Shown: one piece after another, positions 16,422-26,522 of the stretch | How positions within the stretch are numbered: the stretch's first letter is position 1 | Layout of the letters: each line of letters begins with the position of its first letter | NCBI GenBank assembly: GCA_963835215.1 | Contig: CAWIES010000002.1 | Span: 992,001 to 1,056,000 of the forward strand | From: Roseiarcus sp963835215 | GTDB lineage: Bacteria > Pseudomonadota > Alphaproteobacteria > Rhizobiales > Beijerinckiaceae | Length of the DNA: 64,000 nt | Direction of reading: 5' to 3' | The notes under the pieces: generated by a model | Database searches by the model: none | The model's input: the letters and a program-made list of their open reading frames with translations, nothing else | What the model was told of the DNA's origin: nothing | Made by a program: the position numbers and the translations under genes

Positions 16422-17887
16422 ATGACCGACGCCACTCTGTCGCTGCCCGCGAGCGCGACGCGCCGGCTCACCGAGGATTGGCTGTCCGTCATCGTCGGCC
16501 TCGGCGTGCTGATCCTCGCGCTGGCTTCGCTGGTCGGCCCAGACCTGCTCGGCTGGACGGTGACGACGGCGGTGTGGAACGATCCGGCCAAGGCGCTCGG
16601 CACGGCCTCCAAGACCTACGCCGATCTCGGCGGCCTTGGCGCGCTGGTCGACGACCTACGTCGCGCTGCTCGTCGTTCTGGGCGCTCGGCGCGGCGGCGC
16701 TCGGCGCCGACGTCAAGCGCTTCGCCGTCGCCTTCACCGTCGTCTTCATCTTCGCCTATGCGAGCTGGTTCATCGGCTCGTGGGCGTATCTCGCCACCGT
16801 CACCCCCGCCGACCAGGCAAAGTTCGGCGTGAGCTGGTCGCTTCGGCTGACCAACGAGGGCGGCTACATCGTCGCGCTGATCGCCGGCCTGATCGTCGCC
16901 AACGCCTTTCCGCGCCTCGCCGACTGGCTGAAGGAGGCGATCCGGCCTGAGCTCTACATCAAGATCGCCATCGTCATCCTCGGCGCCTTCATCGCGGTGA
17001 CTGCGGCGGGCAAGCTCAACCTTGCTTCCTCGCTGCTGCTGCGTGGCGTCGCGGCGATCGTCGAGGCCTATCTGATCTATTGGTCGGTGGTCTATTTCAT
17101 CGCGCGCAAATGGTTCGGCTTCAGCCGCGAATGGGCGGCGCCGCTGGCGTCTGGCATTTCGATCTGCGGCGTCGCGGCCTCGATCGCCACCGGCGGCGCG
17201 ATCCGCGCCCGCCCGCAAGTGGCGGTGCTGGTCTCCTCGCTGGTCGTCGTCTTCGCGGTCGTCGAAGTGCTGATCCTGCCCTTCATCGCCCAGACCTACC
17301 TCTCCGATCAGCCCCTCGTCGCCGCCGCCTGGCTCGGCCTCGCGGTCAAGACCGACGGCGCGGCGGTGGCGGCCGGCGGCATTACCGATGCGCTGATCCT
17401 CGCCAAGAACGCCGCAGCGGGCGTCAACTATCAGCCCGGCTGGATTCTCGGCGTCACCGCGACGGTGAAAGTGTTCATCGACATTTTCATCGGCGTCTGG
17501 GCTTTCATCCTCGCCTACATCTGGACGAATTACATCAATCCGGTCGCCGGCGCCGAAAAGGCGAAGGTCGGTGAGATTTGGGCGCGCTTTCCCAAGTTCG
17601 TCATCGGCTTCGTTGTCACCTTCGCGGTCGGCCTGGCGCTGGCGCTTGGCGGCGCCGGCGCCAAGCTCGCCGCCGCGGTGGCGGAGGCCAACAATTTCCG
17701 CGTGATCTTCTTCATTCTGACATTCTTCTCGATCGGCGTATTGTCCGACTTCCGCAAACTGTGGCGCGAGGGCCTCGGCAAGCTCGCCGCGGTCTATATC
17801 GTCTCGTTGTTCGGCTTCGTCATTTGGACCGGGCTCATCATATCCTGGCTGTTCTTCGCCGGGGTCAAACCGCCGCTGGTCGGCTGA
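16422..17887 (+). CDS. YeiH/YadS-type putative sulfate exporter family transporter (two frameshifts as assembled)
   Basis: An integral membrane protein of the Cons_hypoth698 family with about 11-12 hydrophobic segments. Examples are KIAIVILGAFIAVTAAG, ISICGVAASIATGGAI, LGLAVKTDGAAVAAGGITD and the C-terminal FSIGVLSDFRKLW. The signature SGISICGVAA...TGGAI is typical. Three frames are needed: 16422 to about 16650, then TTYVALLVVLG, then from about 16688 LGAAALGADVKRF to 17887. Two extra bases 40 bp apart explain this and give about 487 residues. The transported substrate is not certain in this family. A tiny membrane-protein gene follows at once. Confidence 0.82.
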
Positions 17888-17902
17888 ACCGGGAGACGCG
17901 AA

Positions 17903-18052
17903 ATGTCCGACACCGACCTGCGCGCGGAGTTGAAGGCGCCCGTCGAGCCGCTGCTGCCGATCGAAAAGAAGCTGATCGGCTGGAGCCTCGGCATTGGCCT
18001 GGTTTTGCTCGCGCTGCTGGCGCTTCTCAACCATTTCCTGCCGGTCTCGTGA
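17903..18052 (+). CDS. Small membrane protein, 49 residues, downstream of the YeiH-type transporter
   Basis: The sequence reads MSDTDLRAELKAPVEPLLP, then one hydrophobic helix (IGWSLGIGLVLLALLALL, about residues 25-42) and a short tail NHFLPVS. The ATG at 17903 has GGGAG about 9 bases upstream and lies 15 bp after the transporter stop, so the two are co-transcribed. It may be an accessory subunit of the transporter. No named family recognised. Confidence 0.7.
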   Translation: MSDTDLRAELKAPVEPLLPIEKKLIGWSLGIGLVLLALLALLNHFLPVS

Positions 18053-18071
18053 TCGGCGCTAGCGCGGCGCC

Positions 18072-18848
18072 ATGAGCGACTGGAACCCCGCGCTCTATCT
18101 CAAGTTCGAGCAGGAGCGCACGCGCGCCGCCCGCGACCTGCTCGCCGAAGTTCCGCTTAACGACGCACGGCGCGTCGCCGATCTCGGCTGCGGTCCCGGC
18201 AACAGCGCCGCCTTGCTAACGCGCCGTTTTCCCGCCGCCGAAGTGGCGGGGATCGACACGTCGGAGGCGATGCTGGTCGAAGCGCGGCTGCGCGTGCCGA
18301 GCGCGCGCTTCGCCAGGCAGGACATCGCCGACTGGGCGCCTCACGAGCCAGCCGATCTCGTCTTCGCCAACGCGGCGCTGCAGTTCCTGCCTGCCCATCA
18401 TCAATTGCTGCCGCGCCTGTTCGCGCATGTGGCGCCGGGCGGCTGCCTCGCCGTGCAGGTGCCGATCACGCTGCACGAAGCCTCCCACGCGGCGATGCGG
18501 CTGATCGCCGCCGAGGGGCCGTGGGCGCAACGCCTCGCGTCGATCATCCGCGCGCAGCCGGTGATCGCCGAGTTCGAGAACTATTACGAATGGCTCAGCG
18601 ACGCCGGCGCCGCGGTCGAAGTGTGGACGACCACCTACGTCCATGCGCTTGAGGGCCCGCAGGGCGTCGTCGACTGGTTCGCCGGCTCAGGCCTGAGGCC
18701 ATTCCTCGATCCGCTCGACGAGCCCGAGCGCGGCGCCTTCCTTGAGCGCTATCGCGCCGCGATCGAGGACTCCTATACGCCGCGCCACGACGGCAAGATC
18801 CTGCTGCCCTATCCGCGCCTGTTCGTGGTGGCGCGCAAACGACGCTAA
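18072..18848 (+). CDS. tam: Trans-aconitate 2-methyltransferase
   Basis: A 258-residue SAM-dependent methyltransferase that methylates trans-aconitate, a by-product inhibitor of aconitase. It has the family-specific start DWNPALYLKFEQERTRAARD. Motif I is VADLGCGPGNS, then GIDTSEAML, DIADWAPHEPADLVFANAALQFLP and the Tam-type EVWTTTYVHAL. The length matches E. coli Tam (about 252). It converges with panD; their ends overlap by four bases. Confidence 0.93.
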   Translation: MSDWNPALYLKFEQERTRAARDLLAEVPLNDARRVADLGCGPGNSAALLTRRFPAAEVAGIDTSEAMLVEARLRVPSARFARQDIADWAPHEPADLVFANAALQFLPAHHQLLPRLFAHVAPGGCLAVQVPITLHEASHAAMRLIAAEGPWAQRLASIIRAQPVIAEFENYYEWLSDAGAAVEVWTTTYVHALEGPQGVVDWFAGSGLRPFLDPLDEPERGAFLERYRAAIEDSYTPRHDGKILLPYPRLFVVARKRR

Positions 18849-19234
18849 GCGAGCGGATGTCGCAGCAGGCTATGTCGCTTGATTTCCGTGATCGTGTTCT
18901 TGCCGTCGACGAACACGACGACCGGATCGAGCGTCTCGAACTCGCGTCGTTCGATCAGAACTTCGGCGAGAATGATCACCAGATCGCCGGGCTGGAAGAC
19001 GCGCGCTGGCGGCCCGTTGAGACAGATCACGCCGCTGTCGCGTGGACCCGCCATCGCGTAGGTGCGCCACATCTGACCGTTCGAGACATTGGTGATGTTC
19101 AAATACTGGAACGGCTGGATGCCGCTCGCCTCGAGAAGCGCCTCGTCGATCGTGATCGAGCCGACGTAATTCAGCTCGGCCTGCGTGACCGTTGCGCGGT
19201 GAATCTTGGCCATGCACGCCGGTATCAACATCAC
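18845..19234 (-). CDS. panD: Aspartate 1-decarboxylase precursor
   Basis: Makes beta-alanine for pantothenate and CoA synthesis. The proenzyme is 129 residues. Self-cleavage at Gly-Ser in YVGSITIDEALL gives the pyruvoyl group from that Ser. The downstream NGPPARVFQPGDLVIIL is typical. The start is at 19234 or one codon later. No other pan gene is adjacent. Confidence 0.95.
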   Translation of the reverse strand: MMLIPACMAKIHRATVTQAELNYVGSITIDEALLEASGIQPFQYLNITNVSNGQMWRTYAMAGPRDSGVICLNGPPARVFQPGDLVIILAEVLIERREFETLDPVVVFVDGKNTITEIKRHSLLRHPLA

Positions 19235-19281
19235 GTTCTTCCTTGGATCGGAGCGTTAGGGCGGCGCCTTGTTGTGCGCCC

Positions 19282-20385
19282 TCAATCGATCTCGTGCGCC
19301 GGCGCGCGCTCCTGCGAGCCGGGCGGCCCGGCGCGCAGATATTGCGCCGGCCAGCTCATCGCCGCGCCGAGTTCGCGGGCGGCGCGAAGCGGCCAGTAGG
19401 GCTCGCGCAGCAGCTCGCGGGCGAGCAGCACGAGGTCGGCCTCGCCGTTGCGGATGATCTGATCGGCCTGGGTCGGCGCGGTGATCATGCCGACCGCCGC
19501 GGTCATGATGTCGGCTTCGCGCCGGATTCGCTGGGCGAACGGAACCTGATATCCGGCGCCGACCGGAATCGTCGCCTTTTCGACGTTGCCGCCGGAGGAG
19601 CAATCGATCACATCGACGCCGAGGGCCTTCAGCTTGCGCGCGAGTTCGATCGACTGATCGATGTCCCAGCCGCCCTCCGTCCAGTCGGTGGCGGAAATTC
19701 GCACGAACAGCGGACAAGACTCGGGGAGAACCCCGCGCACGGCCGTCACGCACTCGCGCAGAAACCTCGTGCGATTCTCAAACGAACCGCCGTAGGCGTC
19801 GGTGCGGCGATTGCTGAGCGGCGAGAGGAATTCGTGGACCAGGTAGCCGTGAGCGGCGTGAATCTCGATGACGCGGAATCCGGTCGCGTAAGCGCGCTGG
19901 GCGGCGGCGACAAACGCCTGCTGCACAGCCGCGATGCCGCCGACGCTCAGTTCCTCCGGCGTCGTATAGTCCTCGGCAAAGGCGATCGCGCTGGGGCCGA
20001 CCGACCGCCATCCCCCCTGCGCCTCGGGCACGGCGCCGCGTCCGGACCAAGGTCGATAGGTGCTCGCCTTTCGCCCGGCGTGAGCCAGCTGAATCCCGGC
20101 GATTGCGCCTTGCTGATCGATAAAACGCGTAATTCGCTCGAACGGCGCGAAATGCTGCTCGCTCCAGACGCCGAGGTCGTGCGGCGAGATGCGCCCTTCG
20201 GCCGTGACCGCCGCCGCCTCGGTGAACACCAGCCCCGCCCCGCCGACCGCCCGCGCCGCCAAATGCGCGAAGTGCCAATCGTTCGCGAGCCCATCGACGC
20301 AGGAATACTGACACATCGGCGAAACGCCAATGCGATTGGAGAGAGTGACGCTACGCAAACGAAGCTCACTGAAAAGATGCGGCAT
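19282..20385 (-). CDS. NADH:flavin oxidoreductase, old yellow enzyme family (YqjM-like)
   Basis: A 367-residue FMN-dependent ene-reductase. Family marks are MPHLFSELRLRSVTLSNRIGVSPMCQYS at the N-terminus with the YqjM-type Cys, then IQLAHAGRKAS, the substrate His/catalytic stretch IEIHAAHGYLVHEFLSP, and the FMN phosphate region near ADLVLLARELLREPYWPL. It would reduce activated C=C bonds with NAD(P)H. The start at 20385 is set by the family N-terminus. The upstream extension would translate the palindromic repeat element. Confidence 0.93.
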   Translation of the reverse strand: MPHLFSELRLRSVTLSNRIGVSPMCQYSCVDGLANDWHFAHLAARAVGGAGLVFTEAAAVTAEGRISPHDLGVWSEQHFAPFERITRFIDQQGAIAGIQLAHAGRKASTYRPWSGRGAVPEAQGGWRSVGPSAIAFAEDYTTPEELSVGGIAAVQQAFVAAAQRAYATGFRVIEIHAAHGYLVHEFLSPLSNRRTDAYGGSFENRTRFLRECVTAVRGVLPESCPLFVRISATDWTEGGWDIDQSIELARKLKALGVDVIDCSSGGNVEKATIPVGAGYQVPFAQRIRREADIMTAAVGMITAPTQADQIIRNGEADLVLLARELLREPYWPLRAARELGAAMSWPAQYLRAGPPGSQERAPAHEID

Positions 20386-20462
20386 GAAATCTCTCTCCAC
20401 GGGGCGGGGATGTCGCGCGGCATTCTGGCCATCGCTTGCGAACGCGCAAGGTCGCTGTCGAT

Positions 20463-20600
20463 CCCCTCCCCCCTTGCGGGGGAGGGCTAGGGAGGGGGGT
20501 CGCTCAGCGCCAACAGATTTGCGCGTGATCGTCTCTTTAGGAAGGCTCAGCGCGACCCCCCCCCACCCCTTCCCTCCCCCGCAAGGGGGGAGGGGGAAGA
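20463..20600. repeat. Inverted pair of REP-like palindromes
   Basis: Two copies of a short palindrome, CCCTCCCCCCTTGCGGGGGA at about 20466-20487 and its opposite-facing copy CCCTCCCCCGCAAGGGGGGA at about 20571-20590, flank a roughly 60-bp spacer. Both are joined on the inside to GGTCGC/GCGACC, so the whole block can fold into one large hairpin or two small ones. It lies between two genes read in the same direction (mutM ends at 20613). This is the paired REP arrangement common in Rhizobiales genomes. Confidence 0.8.
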
Positions 20601-20612
20601 GGAGGAGCTCCC

Positions 20613-21491
20613 CTACCTCTGGCAGGTCGCGCAATAGAAGGTCGAGCGCGCGCCCTGCACCACGCGCTGAATCGTTCCGCGGCAACCCCTATGCGGACAC
20701 GCTGCGCCTTCGCGGTCGTAGACGGCGAAGGAATGCTGGAAATAGCCGAGCGCGCCGTCGGGCTGGCGGTGGTCGCGTAAGGTCGAGCCGCCGGCGGCGA
20801 CCGCTTCTTCCAGCACTTCGCGGATCGCCGGCGCGAGCTTGCGCGCGGCGGCGGTCGGCTTGCCTTTGGCGTCGGCGAGGATTTCGGCGGGGCGGAGCGG
20901 CGAGAGCCGGGCGCGGAAGAGCGCCTCGACGACATAGATGTTGCCAAGGCCGGCGATGCGCTTCTGGTCGAGCAGCGCCGTCTTGATCGGCGCGCGCGAG
21001 CCGGCGAAGGCGGCGGCGAGGCGGCTCGCGTCGAATTCCTCCGACAGCGGTTCGACGCCGAGCCCGGCGAAGGGCGCGCGCGCTTCGATCCCCTCGCTCT
21101 TGACGAGGTCCATGGCGCCGAAGCGGCGCGGGTCGTTGAAGACAATGCGTGCGCCATTGTCGAGTTCGAAGACGACGTGATCGTGCGCGGCGAGCTTCGG
21201 GCGCTCGTGATGAAACGGCGGCGTGACCAGAATCTCGCCGCGCTCGACGCGGAACGAGCCCGACATGCCAAGGTGCATCACCAGCGTCTCGCCGCCGTCG
21301 AGCGTCGCCACCAGATATTTGGCGCGTCGCGTCAGCGACTCCACTCGCCGGCCCTTCAGCCGCTCGGCGAAGCGCGGCGGGAACGGCGCGCGCAAATCGC
21401 CGCGCCGCGTCTCGACTTTGGCGAAGCGCGCGCCCACCAGCGTCGGCGCGAGGCCGCGGCGCACCGTCTCGACTTCGGGCAGTTCAGGCAT
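20613..21491 (-). CDS. mutM: Formamidopyrimidine-DNA glycosylase
   Basis: Base-excision repair enzyme for 8-oxoguanine and FaPy lesions, 292 residues. The catalytic N-terminus PELPEVETVRRGL follows removal of Met. A helix-two-turn-helix region (DQKRIAGLGNIYVVEALFRARLSP) and a C-terminal zinc finger (CPHRGC, then YCATCQR) are present. Its ATG overlaps the end of recQ by 8 bp, so the two are coupled. Confidence 0.96.
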   Translation of the reverse strand: MPELPEVETVRRGLAPTLVGARFAKVETRRGDLRAPFPPRFAERLKGRRVESLTRRAKYLVATLDGGETLVMHLGMSGSFRVERGEILVTPPFHHERPKLAAHDHVVFELDNGARIVFNDPRRFGAMDLVKSEGIEARAPFAGLGVEPLSEEFDASRLAAAFAGSRAPIKTALLDQKRIAGLGNIYVVEALFRARLSPLRPAEILADAKGKPTAAARKLAPAIREVLEEAVAAGGSTLRDHRQPDGALGYFQHSFAVYDREGAACPHRGCRGTIQRVVQGARSTFYCATCQR

Positions 21492-23299
21492 CGGCGCGCT
21501 CGCGGATGATGGCGAGAAAGGCGGGGCCATATTTCTGCAGCTTCGCCGCGCCGACCCCGTGCACCTGGGCAAGCGCGTCGAGGCTCACCGGCTTGGCCGC
21601 CGCCATCTCGATCAGACTGCGGTCGGGAAAGACGACATAGGCCGGCTGGTTCTGCGCCTTGGCCAGCGCGCCGCGCAGGGCTTTGAGCGCCGCCAGCAGC
21701 GTCTCGTCCGCGCCCTCGGGCGCGGGGAGAAGCGCACGCTTCTCGCGGCGTTCGCGTTTGACGACGACGTCCTCGCGCAGCGCGAATGGCGCCTCGCCGC
21801 GCAGCACCTTGCGCCCCTCGTCGGTGACGACCAGGCGGTCGCGATCGCCGCGATCGTGGTCGATCAGCCGCGCCGACAGCAATTGCCGCAGCACGCCGCG
21901 CCATTCGGCTGGCCCGCGCTCGGCGCCGACGCCGAACGTCTTGAGCTGGTCGTGGCCGTGATGCGCCACAGCCTCGGTCGATTTGCCGGCGAGGATGTTG
22001 GCGAGATGGCCGAAGAAAAAGCGCCCCGAGGTGCGCAGCACCGCCGAGAGCGCCTTCTGCGCTTCCAGCCGCCCGTCGATCAGCCGCACCGCGCCCTGGC
22101 ACACGTCGCAATTGCCGCAGCGGCCGGACTCTTCGCCGAACATCGCCAGCAGCGTCTGCCGGCGGCAGCGCGCGCTCTCGCACAGCGCCACCAGATCGTC
22201 GAGCTTGCTGGTCTCGATGCGCTTGCGCTCGTCCGGCGCGGCGCTTTCGGCGATCTGACGACGGCGCAGCTCGATGTCGCCCGCGCCATAGAGCGCGAAG
22301 ACTTCGGCGGGCAAGCCGTCACGGCCGGCGCGGCCGATCTCCTGGTAATAGGATTCGATCGAGGAGGGCATGTCGGCGTGGAGAACGAAGCGAACGTCCG
22401 GCTTATCGATCCCCATGCCGAAGGCGATCGTCGCGCAGACGACGACGCCGTCCTCCTGCAAAAAGATATCCTGATTGCGCGAACGCTCGGCGTGGTCGAG
22501 GCCGGCGTGATAGGGCAGCGCCCGCCGGCCGCGCGCAGAGAATCTCTTCCGCCAACGCCTCCGTGCGGCGGCGCGAGGCGCAATAGATAATGCCGCTCTC
22601 GCCCTTGTGCGCGTCGAGCCGATCGAGCAACTGGCGCGTCGCATTGGCCTTGGGGCGCATGGCGAGAAAGAGGTTGGGCCGATCGAAGGAGCGCACGAAA
22701 ACGCGCGGCGTCCGCGAGAAGAGCCGCTCGACGATGTCGTCGCGGGTCGGGCCGTCGGCGGTCGCGGTCACCGCGATCGTCTGCGGCCGGCCGAGGCCGC
22801 GCGCGGCCTCGGCGAGGCGCAGATATTCGGGGCGGAAGTCGTGGCCCCATTGCGAGACGCAATGGGCTTCATCGACGGCGAAAAGATCGACCGCGCCTTC
22901 AAGCATCATCAGCGTGTCGTCGCGCATCAGCCGCTCGGGCGCGACATAGAGCAGGCGCAGCGTGCGCTCCTCGAGCCCCTTGGCGATGCGCCGCCGCTCA
23001 TCGGCGTCGGTCGCCGAGTTGAGCGCCGCGGCGGAGACGCCGAGTTCCTTGAGCTGGGCGACCTGGTCGCGCATCAGCGCGATCAACGGCGAGACGACCA
23101 GCGTCAGCCCGCCGCGCGCCAGCGCCGGCAGTTGGAAGCACAGCGACTTGCCGGCGCCGGTCGGCATCACCGCCAGCACGTCCTCGCCCGCGAGCAGGGT
23201 CGCGACGATTTCCTCCTGGCCGGGGCGATAGCCGGAAAAGCCATAGGTGTCGGCGAGCGCATGGCGCGCCGCCGCGAGCAGGGGCTCAGGCGCGCTCAT
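21484..23299 (-). CDS. recQ: ATP-dependent DNA helicase RecQ (one frameshift as assembled)
   Basis: A superfamily 2 DNA helicase for recombination and repair. The N-terminal frame (23299 to about 22537) has Walker A PTGAGKSLCFQLPAL, VVSPLIALMRDQV and the DEAH box VDEAHCVSQWGHDFRPEY. The C-terminal frame has YHAGLDHAERSRNQD, FGMGIDKPDVRFV, QEIGRAGRDG, the zinc-binding cysteines C...CGNCDVC, and an HRDC domain at the end. One extra base at about 22537 joins EEIL to ARGRRALPYHAGL and gives about 604 residues, the usual length. The start overlaps epmA by four bases. Confidence 0.93.
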
Positions 23300-24363
23300 G
23301 GCGTCCCCCCGGCGGGGTCGAACACCGGCGTCCATTGTACGTCCTCGATCCGCTCGGCGCCGCAGGCGAGCATGACCAGCCGGTCGAAGCCAAGCGCCGC
23401 GCCGCTCGCCTCAGGCATGATCGCGAGCGCGGCAAGAAAATCCTCGTCGATCGGATAGGCTTCGCCATAGACGCGCCGCTTGACCGCCATCTCGGCGGCA
23501 AAGCGCCGGCGCTGCTCGGCCGGGTCGGTCAGCTCGCCAAAGGCGTTGGCGAGTTCGACGCCGCAGACGTAGAGCTCGAAACGCTCGGCGACGCGCGGGT
23601 CGCTCGGCGAGATCCGCGCCAGCGCCGCCTGCGAGACGGGATAGTCGGTGAGGAAGCAAGGCCGGCCGAGGCCGAGCCGCGGCTCGATGCGGGCCGTGAG
23701 GATGCGGCTGAAGATGTCCGACCAGCTATCGTCGGGCGCGACGCGCACGCCGATCTCCTCCGCCTGGCTCGCGAACAGCGCCCGGTCGGGCGCGCCGCGC
23801 CCATCCGCCGGCAGCGAGGCGAAGAGGTCGATCCCGGCGTGACGGCGGAATGCGTCGCGCAGCGTCAGCCGCTCCGCCGGCGCGAGCGGGTCCGCCTCGC
23901 GGTCGCGAAAGCGGAAACGGCTGGCGCCCGCCGCCTCGGCCGCCAGCGCCAGAACGCCCAAGCAATCGGCCATCAGCGCCTCGAGCGGCGCCTCGGCGCG
24001 ATACCATTCGAGCATGGTGAATTCCGGCGCGTGCAGCGCGCCGCGCTCGCGATTGCGGAACACCCGGGAGAGCGCGAAAATCCGCTCTTCGCCCGCCGCC
24101 AGCAGCTTCTTCATCGCGAATTCGGGCGAGGTGTGGAGAAAGGCGGTGGCGGGTCCGCCGTCCGGGCCGATCATGGTCGTGGCGAAGGCGTGCAGATGGG
24201 CTTCATTGCCCGGCGAGGCCTGCAACGCCGCCGGCTCGACTTCGAGGAAGCCCTCCGCCTCGAACCGCCGGCGCAGCGCCGCGGCAAGGCGCGCGCGCGC
24301 GGCGAGGCGCGGGCGCCGGTCGGCGTGTCGGGACGGGGTCCAGAAGGGCGAGGCGGGGGTCAA
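23296..24363 (-). CDS. epmA: Elongation factor P--(R)-beta-lysine ligase
   Basis: A class II lysyl-tRNA synthetase paralogue (PoxA/GenX) that attaches beta-lysine to EF-P. Seen: WTPSRHADRRPRLAARARL at the start, LQASPGNEAHLHAF, the motif 2 segment RVFRNRERGALHAPEFTMLEWYR, and the C-terminal motif 3 region ALGFDRLVMLACG. There is no anticodon-binding domain, which separates it from LysS. The TTG at 24363, with GAGG upstream, gives 355 residues. A longer in-frame start at 24498 exists but its translation is not family-like. The substrate gene efp lies 5 kb away; epmB is not in the window. Confidence 0.9.
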   Translation of the reverse strand: MTPASPFWTPSRHADRRPRLAARARLAAALRRRFEAEGFLEVEPAALQASPGNEAHLHAFATTMIGPDGGPATAFLHTSPEFAMKKLLAAGEERIFALSRVFRNRERGALHAPEFTMLEWYRAEAPLEALMADCLGVLALAAEAAGASRFRFRDREADPLAPAERLTLRDAFRRHAGIDLFASLPADGRGAPDRALFASQAEEIGVRVAPDDSWSDIFSRILTARIEPRLGLGRPCFLTDYPVSQAALARISPSDPRVAERFELYVCGVELANAFGELTDPAEQRRRFAAEMAVKRRVYGEAYPIDEDFLAALAIMPEASGAALGFDRLVMLACGAERIEDVQWTPVFDPAGGTP

Positions 24364-24646
24364 GGCGGCCTCGGTGGTAATCGGATTCGCCGAGGCGCGC
24401 CAGCGGCGGTCCGTTTTGGGCAGGGGGCAGTTTGAATTTCCGCGTCTGGCCGGGAGCGGAATGGCGGATTCCGGATGAGTGGGGACCGAAGCCGACATTC
24501 ATCGTCGATAGGCGAGCCGGCTACGGTTCCCTCGCAAGACATGATAGGCTCGCCACGATTCTCGCCGTGAGCAGCGCGCGGCGCCAACATTGCACGATCA
24601 GGACCGACCAGGCCGGGCCGCCCACGCGGCGCGCGGCAATGAAGGG

Positions 24647-26119
24647 ATGAGCGCCTTGGCCAAGATTCCTCCGGGGGTGGGTCCGAAATATCCGCAAGTC
24701 GTCGTCCTCGTGGGCGCCACGGGCGACCTGTCGCAGCGCAAGCTGCTGCCAGGCCTGTTCCATCTGTGCAGCGTGGGCTTCATACCCGCCTGCCGGATTA
24801 TCGGCGTCTCGCTCGACGCCATCGACGCCGATGGCTTCCGCGCCGTCGCGCGTGGCGCGATCGATAAATTCTCCGGCCGAACGGTCAATGAGACCGACTG
24901 GGCCGCCTTCGCGGGGATGTTGGACTACGTGCCGATGGCGGCTGGTCCCGAGGCGCTCAAGGCGGCGGCGGAGAAGGCGGAGCGGGATTTGGGCGGCGAG
25001 AGCCGCCGCGTGCACTATCTCAGCGTGCCGCCCGCCGCGGCCCTGGCGGCGGTGCGGCTGCTCGCGGAAGCCGGTCTCGTCGAACGCTCGCGCGTCATCA
25101 TGGAAAAGCCGTTCGGCACCGATCTGGCGAGCGCGAAATCGCTGAACGCCAGGCTGCACGAGGTGTTCGCCGAAGACCAGATTTTCCGCATCGACCATTT
25201 CCTGGGCAAGGAGCCAGCGCAGAACATCCTGGCGTTCCGCTTCGCCAACGGCCTGTTCGAGCCGATCTGGAACCGCAACTTCATCGATCACGTACAGATC
25301 GACGTGCCCGAGACGCTGGGCTTGGGCAGGCGCACCGCGTTCTATGAGGCGACCGGCGCCTATCGCGACATGGTGGTGACGCACCTGTTCCAGATTCTCG
25401 CCTTCATGGCGATGGAGCCGCCGACCGCCTTGCTGCCCGGGCCGATCAGCGAGGAAAAGAACAAGGTCTTCCGCTCCATGTTGCCGGTCGAGCCGAAGGA
25501 CGTCGTGCGCGGGCAATATGCCGGTTACCGGGCCGAGGAAGGCGTTGACCCGGAGTCGGACACCGAGACCTTCATCGCGCTCAAATGTTCGATCGACAAT
25601 TGGCGCTGGGCCGGCGTGCCGTTCTTCCTGCGCACCGGCAAGAAGATGGCCGAGGGGCAGCGGATCATTTCCATCGCCTTCCGCGAGGCGCCCAAGAGCA
25701 TGTTTCCCGCGGGGTCGGGCGTCGGCGCGCAAGGCCCGGATCACTTGACGTTCGACCTGGCGGACGCCTCAAAAGTGTCGCTGTCTTTCTACGGCAAACG
25801 CCCTGGCCCCGGTATGCGGCTGGACAAGCTGAGCATGCAGTTCGCGCTGAACGAGACGGGTATGATCGGCGAGGTGCTCGAGGCCTATGAGCGCCTGATC
25901 CTCGATGCGATGCGCGGCGACCACACGCTGTTTACGACCGCCGAGGGCATCGAGCGGCTGTGGGAAGTGTCGATCCCGTTATTGGAGGCGCCGCCGCCGG
26001 TTCGCCTCTACGACCCCGATTCGTGGGGGCCGAAATCGGTTCATCAACTCGTCGCCCCGCATGCCTGGCGGCTGCCGTTCGAGAGAGCCTGGCGAAACCC
26101 CAACGCCTCGGGCGCCTGA
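24647..26119 (+). CDS. zwf: Glucose-6-phosphate 1-dehydrogenase
   Basis: First enzyme of the oxidative pentose phosphate and Entner-Doudoroff routes, making 6-phosphogluconolactone and NADPH. The 490-residue protein has the dinucleotide motif VLVGATGDLSQRKLLPGL at residues 19-36, IMEKPFGTDLASAKSLN, the active-site RIDHFLGKE near residue 183, and RWAGVPFFLRTGKKM. The ATG at 24647 has GAAGGG directly upstream. The 6-phosphogluconate dehydrogenase gene is 3.7 kb downstream on the same strand. Confidence 0.96.
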   Translation: MSALAKIPPGVGPKYPQVVVLVGATGDLSQRKLLPGLFHLCSVGFIPACRIIGVSLDAIDADGFRAVARGAIDKFSGRTVNETDWAAFAGMLDYVPMAAGPEALKAAAEKAERDLGGESRRVHYLSVPPAAALAAVRLLAEAGLVERSRVIMEKPFGTDLASAKSLNARLHEVFAEDQIFRIDHFLGKEPAQNILAFRFANGLFEPIWNRNFIDHVQIDVPETLGLGRRTAFYEATGAYRDMVVTHLFQILAFMAMEPPTALLPGPISEEKNKVFRSMLPVEPKDVVRGQYAGYRAEEGVDPESDTETFIALKCSIDNWRWAGVPFFLRTGKKMAEGQRIISIAFREAPKSMFPAGSGVGAQGPDHLTFDLADASKVSLSFYGKRPGPGMRLDKLSMQFALNETGMIGEVLEAYERLILDAMRGDHTLFTTAEGIERLWEVSIPLLEAPPPVRLYDPDSWGPKSVHQLVAPHAWRLPFERAWRNPNASGA

Positions 26120-26522
26120 CACGAGAAGGCGCCTTTCATATCGGGATTTTGGCCGCGGGATCAACGCTATCCAACCGTAGCGCTTGGCCCTGTCGAGCTG
26201 ATGAATTGGCCCTCTCAGTTACTGACGCGCCGTGGCCCGAGACTTGGCGTTCTTGTTGTGGGAGCTAACGGCGGCGCCTGCGCCGATCCTTGTCGAAGCC
26301 CGCGCCTCCATTGTTATCAAATCCGTCCACGCGGCCTGGGATCGGCATCGTAATCGCTTGTTAGGATTGCAATTGTACAACAAATTCGAACTCGAACTCG
26401 CCCACCCGCTGCGCGAGCGTTTGTGAGTTTGCACGGAAGTGGGCGCCCATCTAGACGCGACGTAATACAGTAAGACCGCAAACGAATACCACGTCAGGTG
26501 GCGGTTCGAGGCAATATACCCA
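26120..26522. other. 403-bp stretch without a supported gene
   Basis: Short frames on either strand show no motif. Composition is visibly less GC-biased than in zwf, especially at 26310-26520, which resembles the HD-GYP gene that follows. It probably contains that gene's promoter. Confidence 0.5.
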
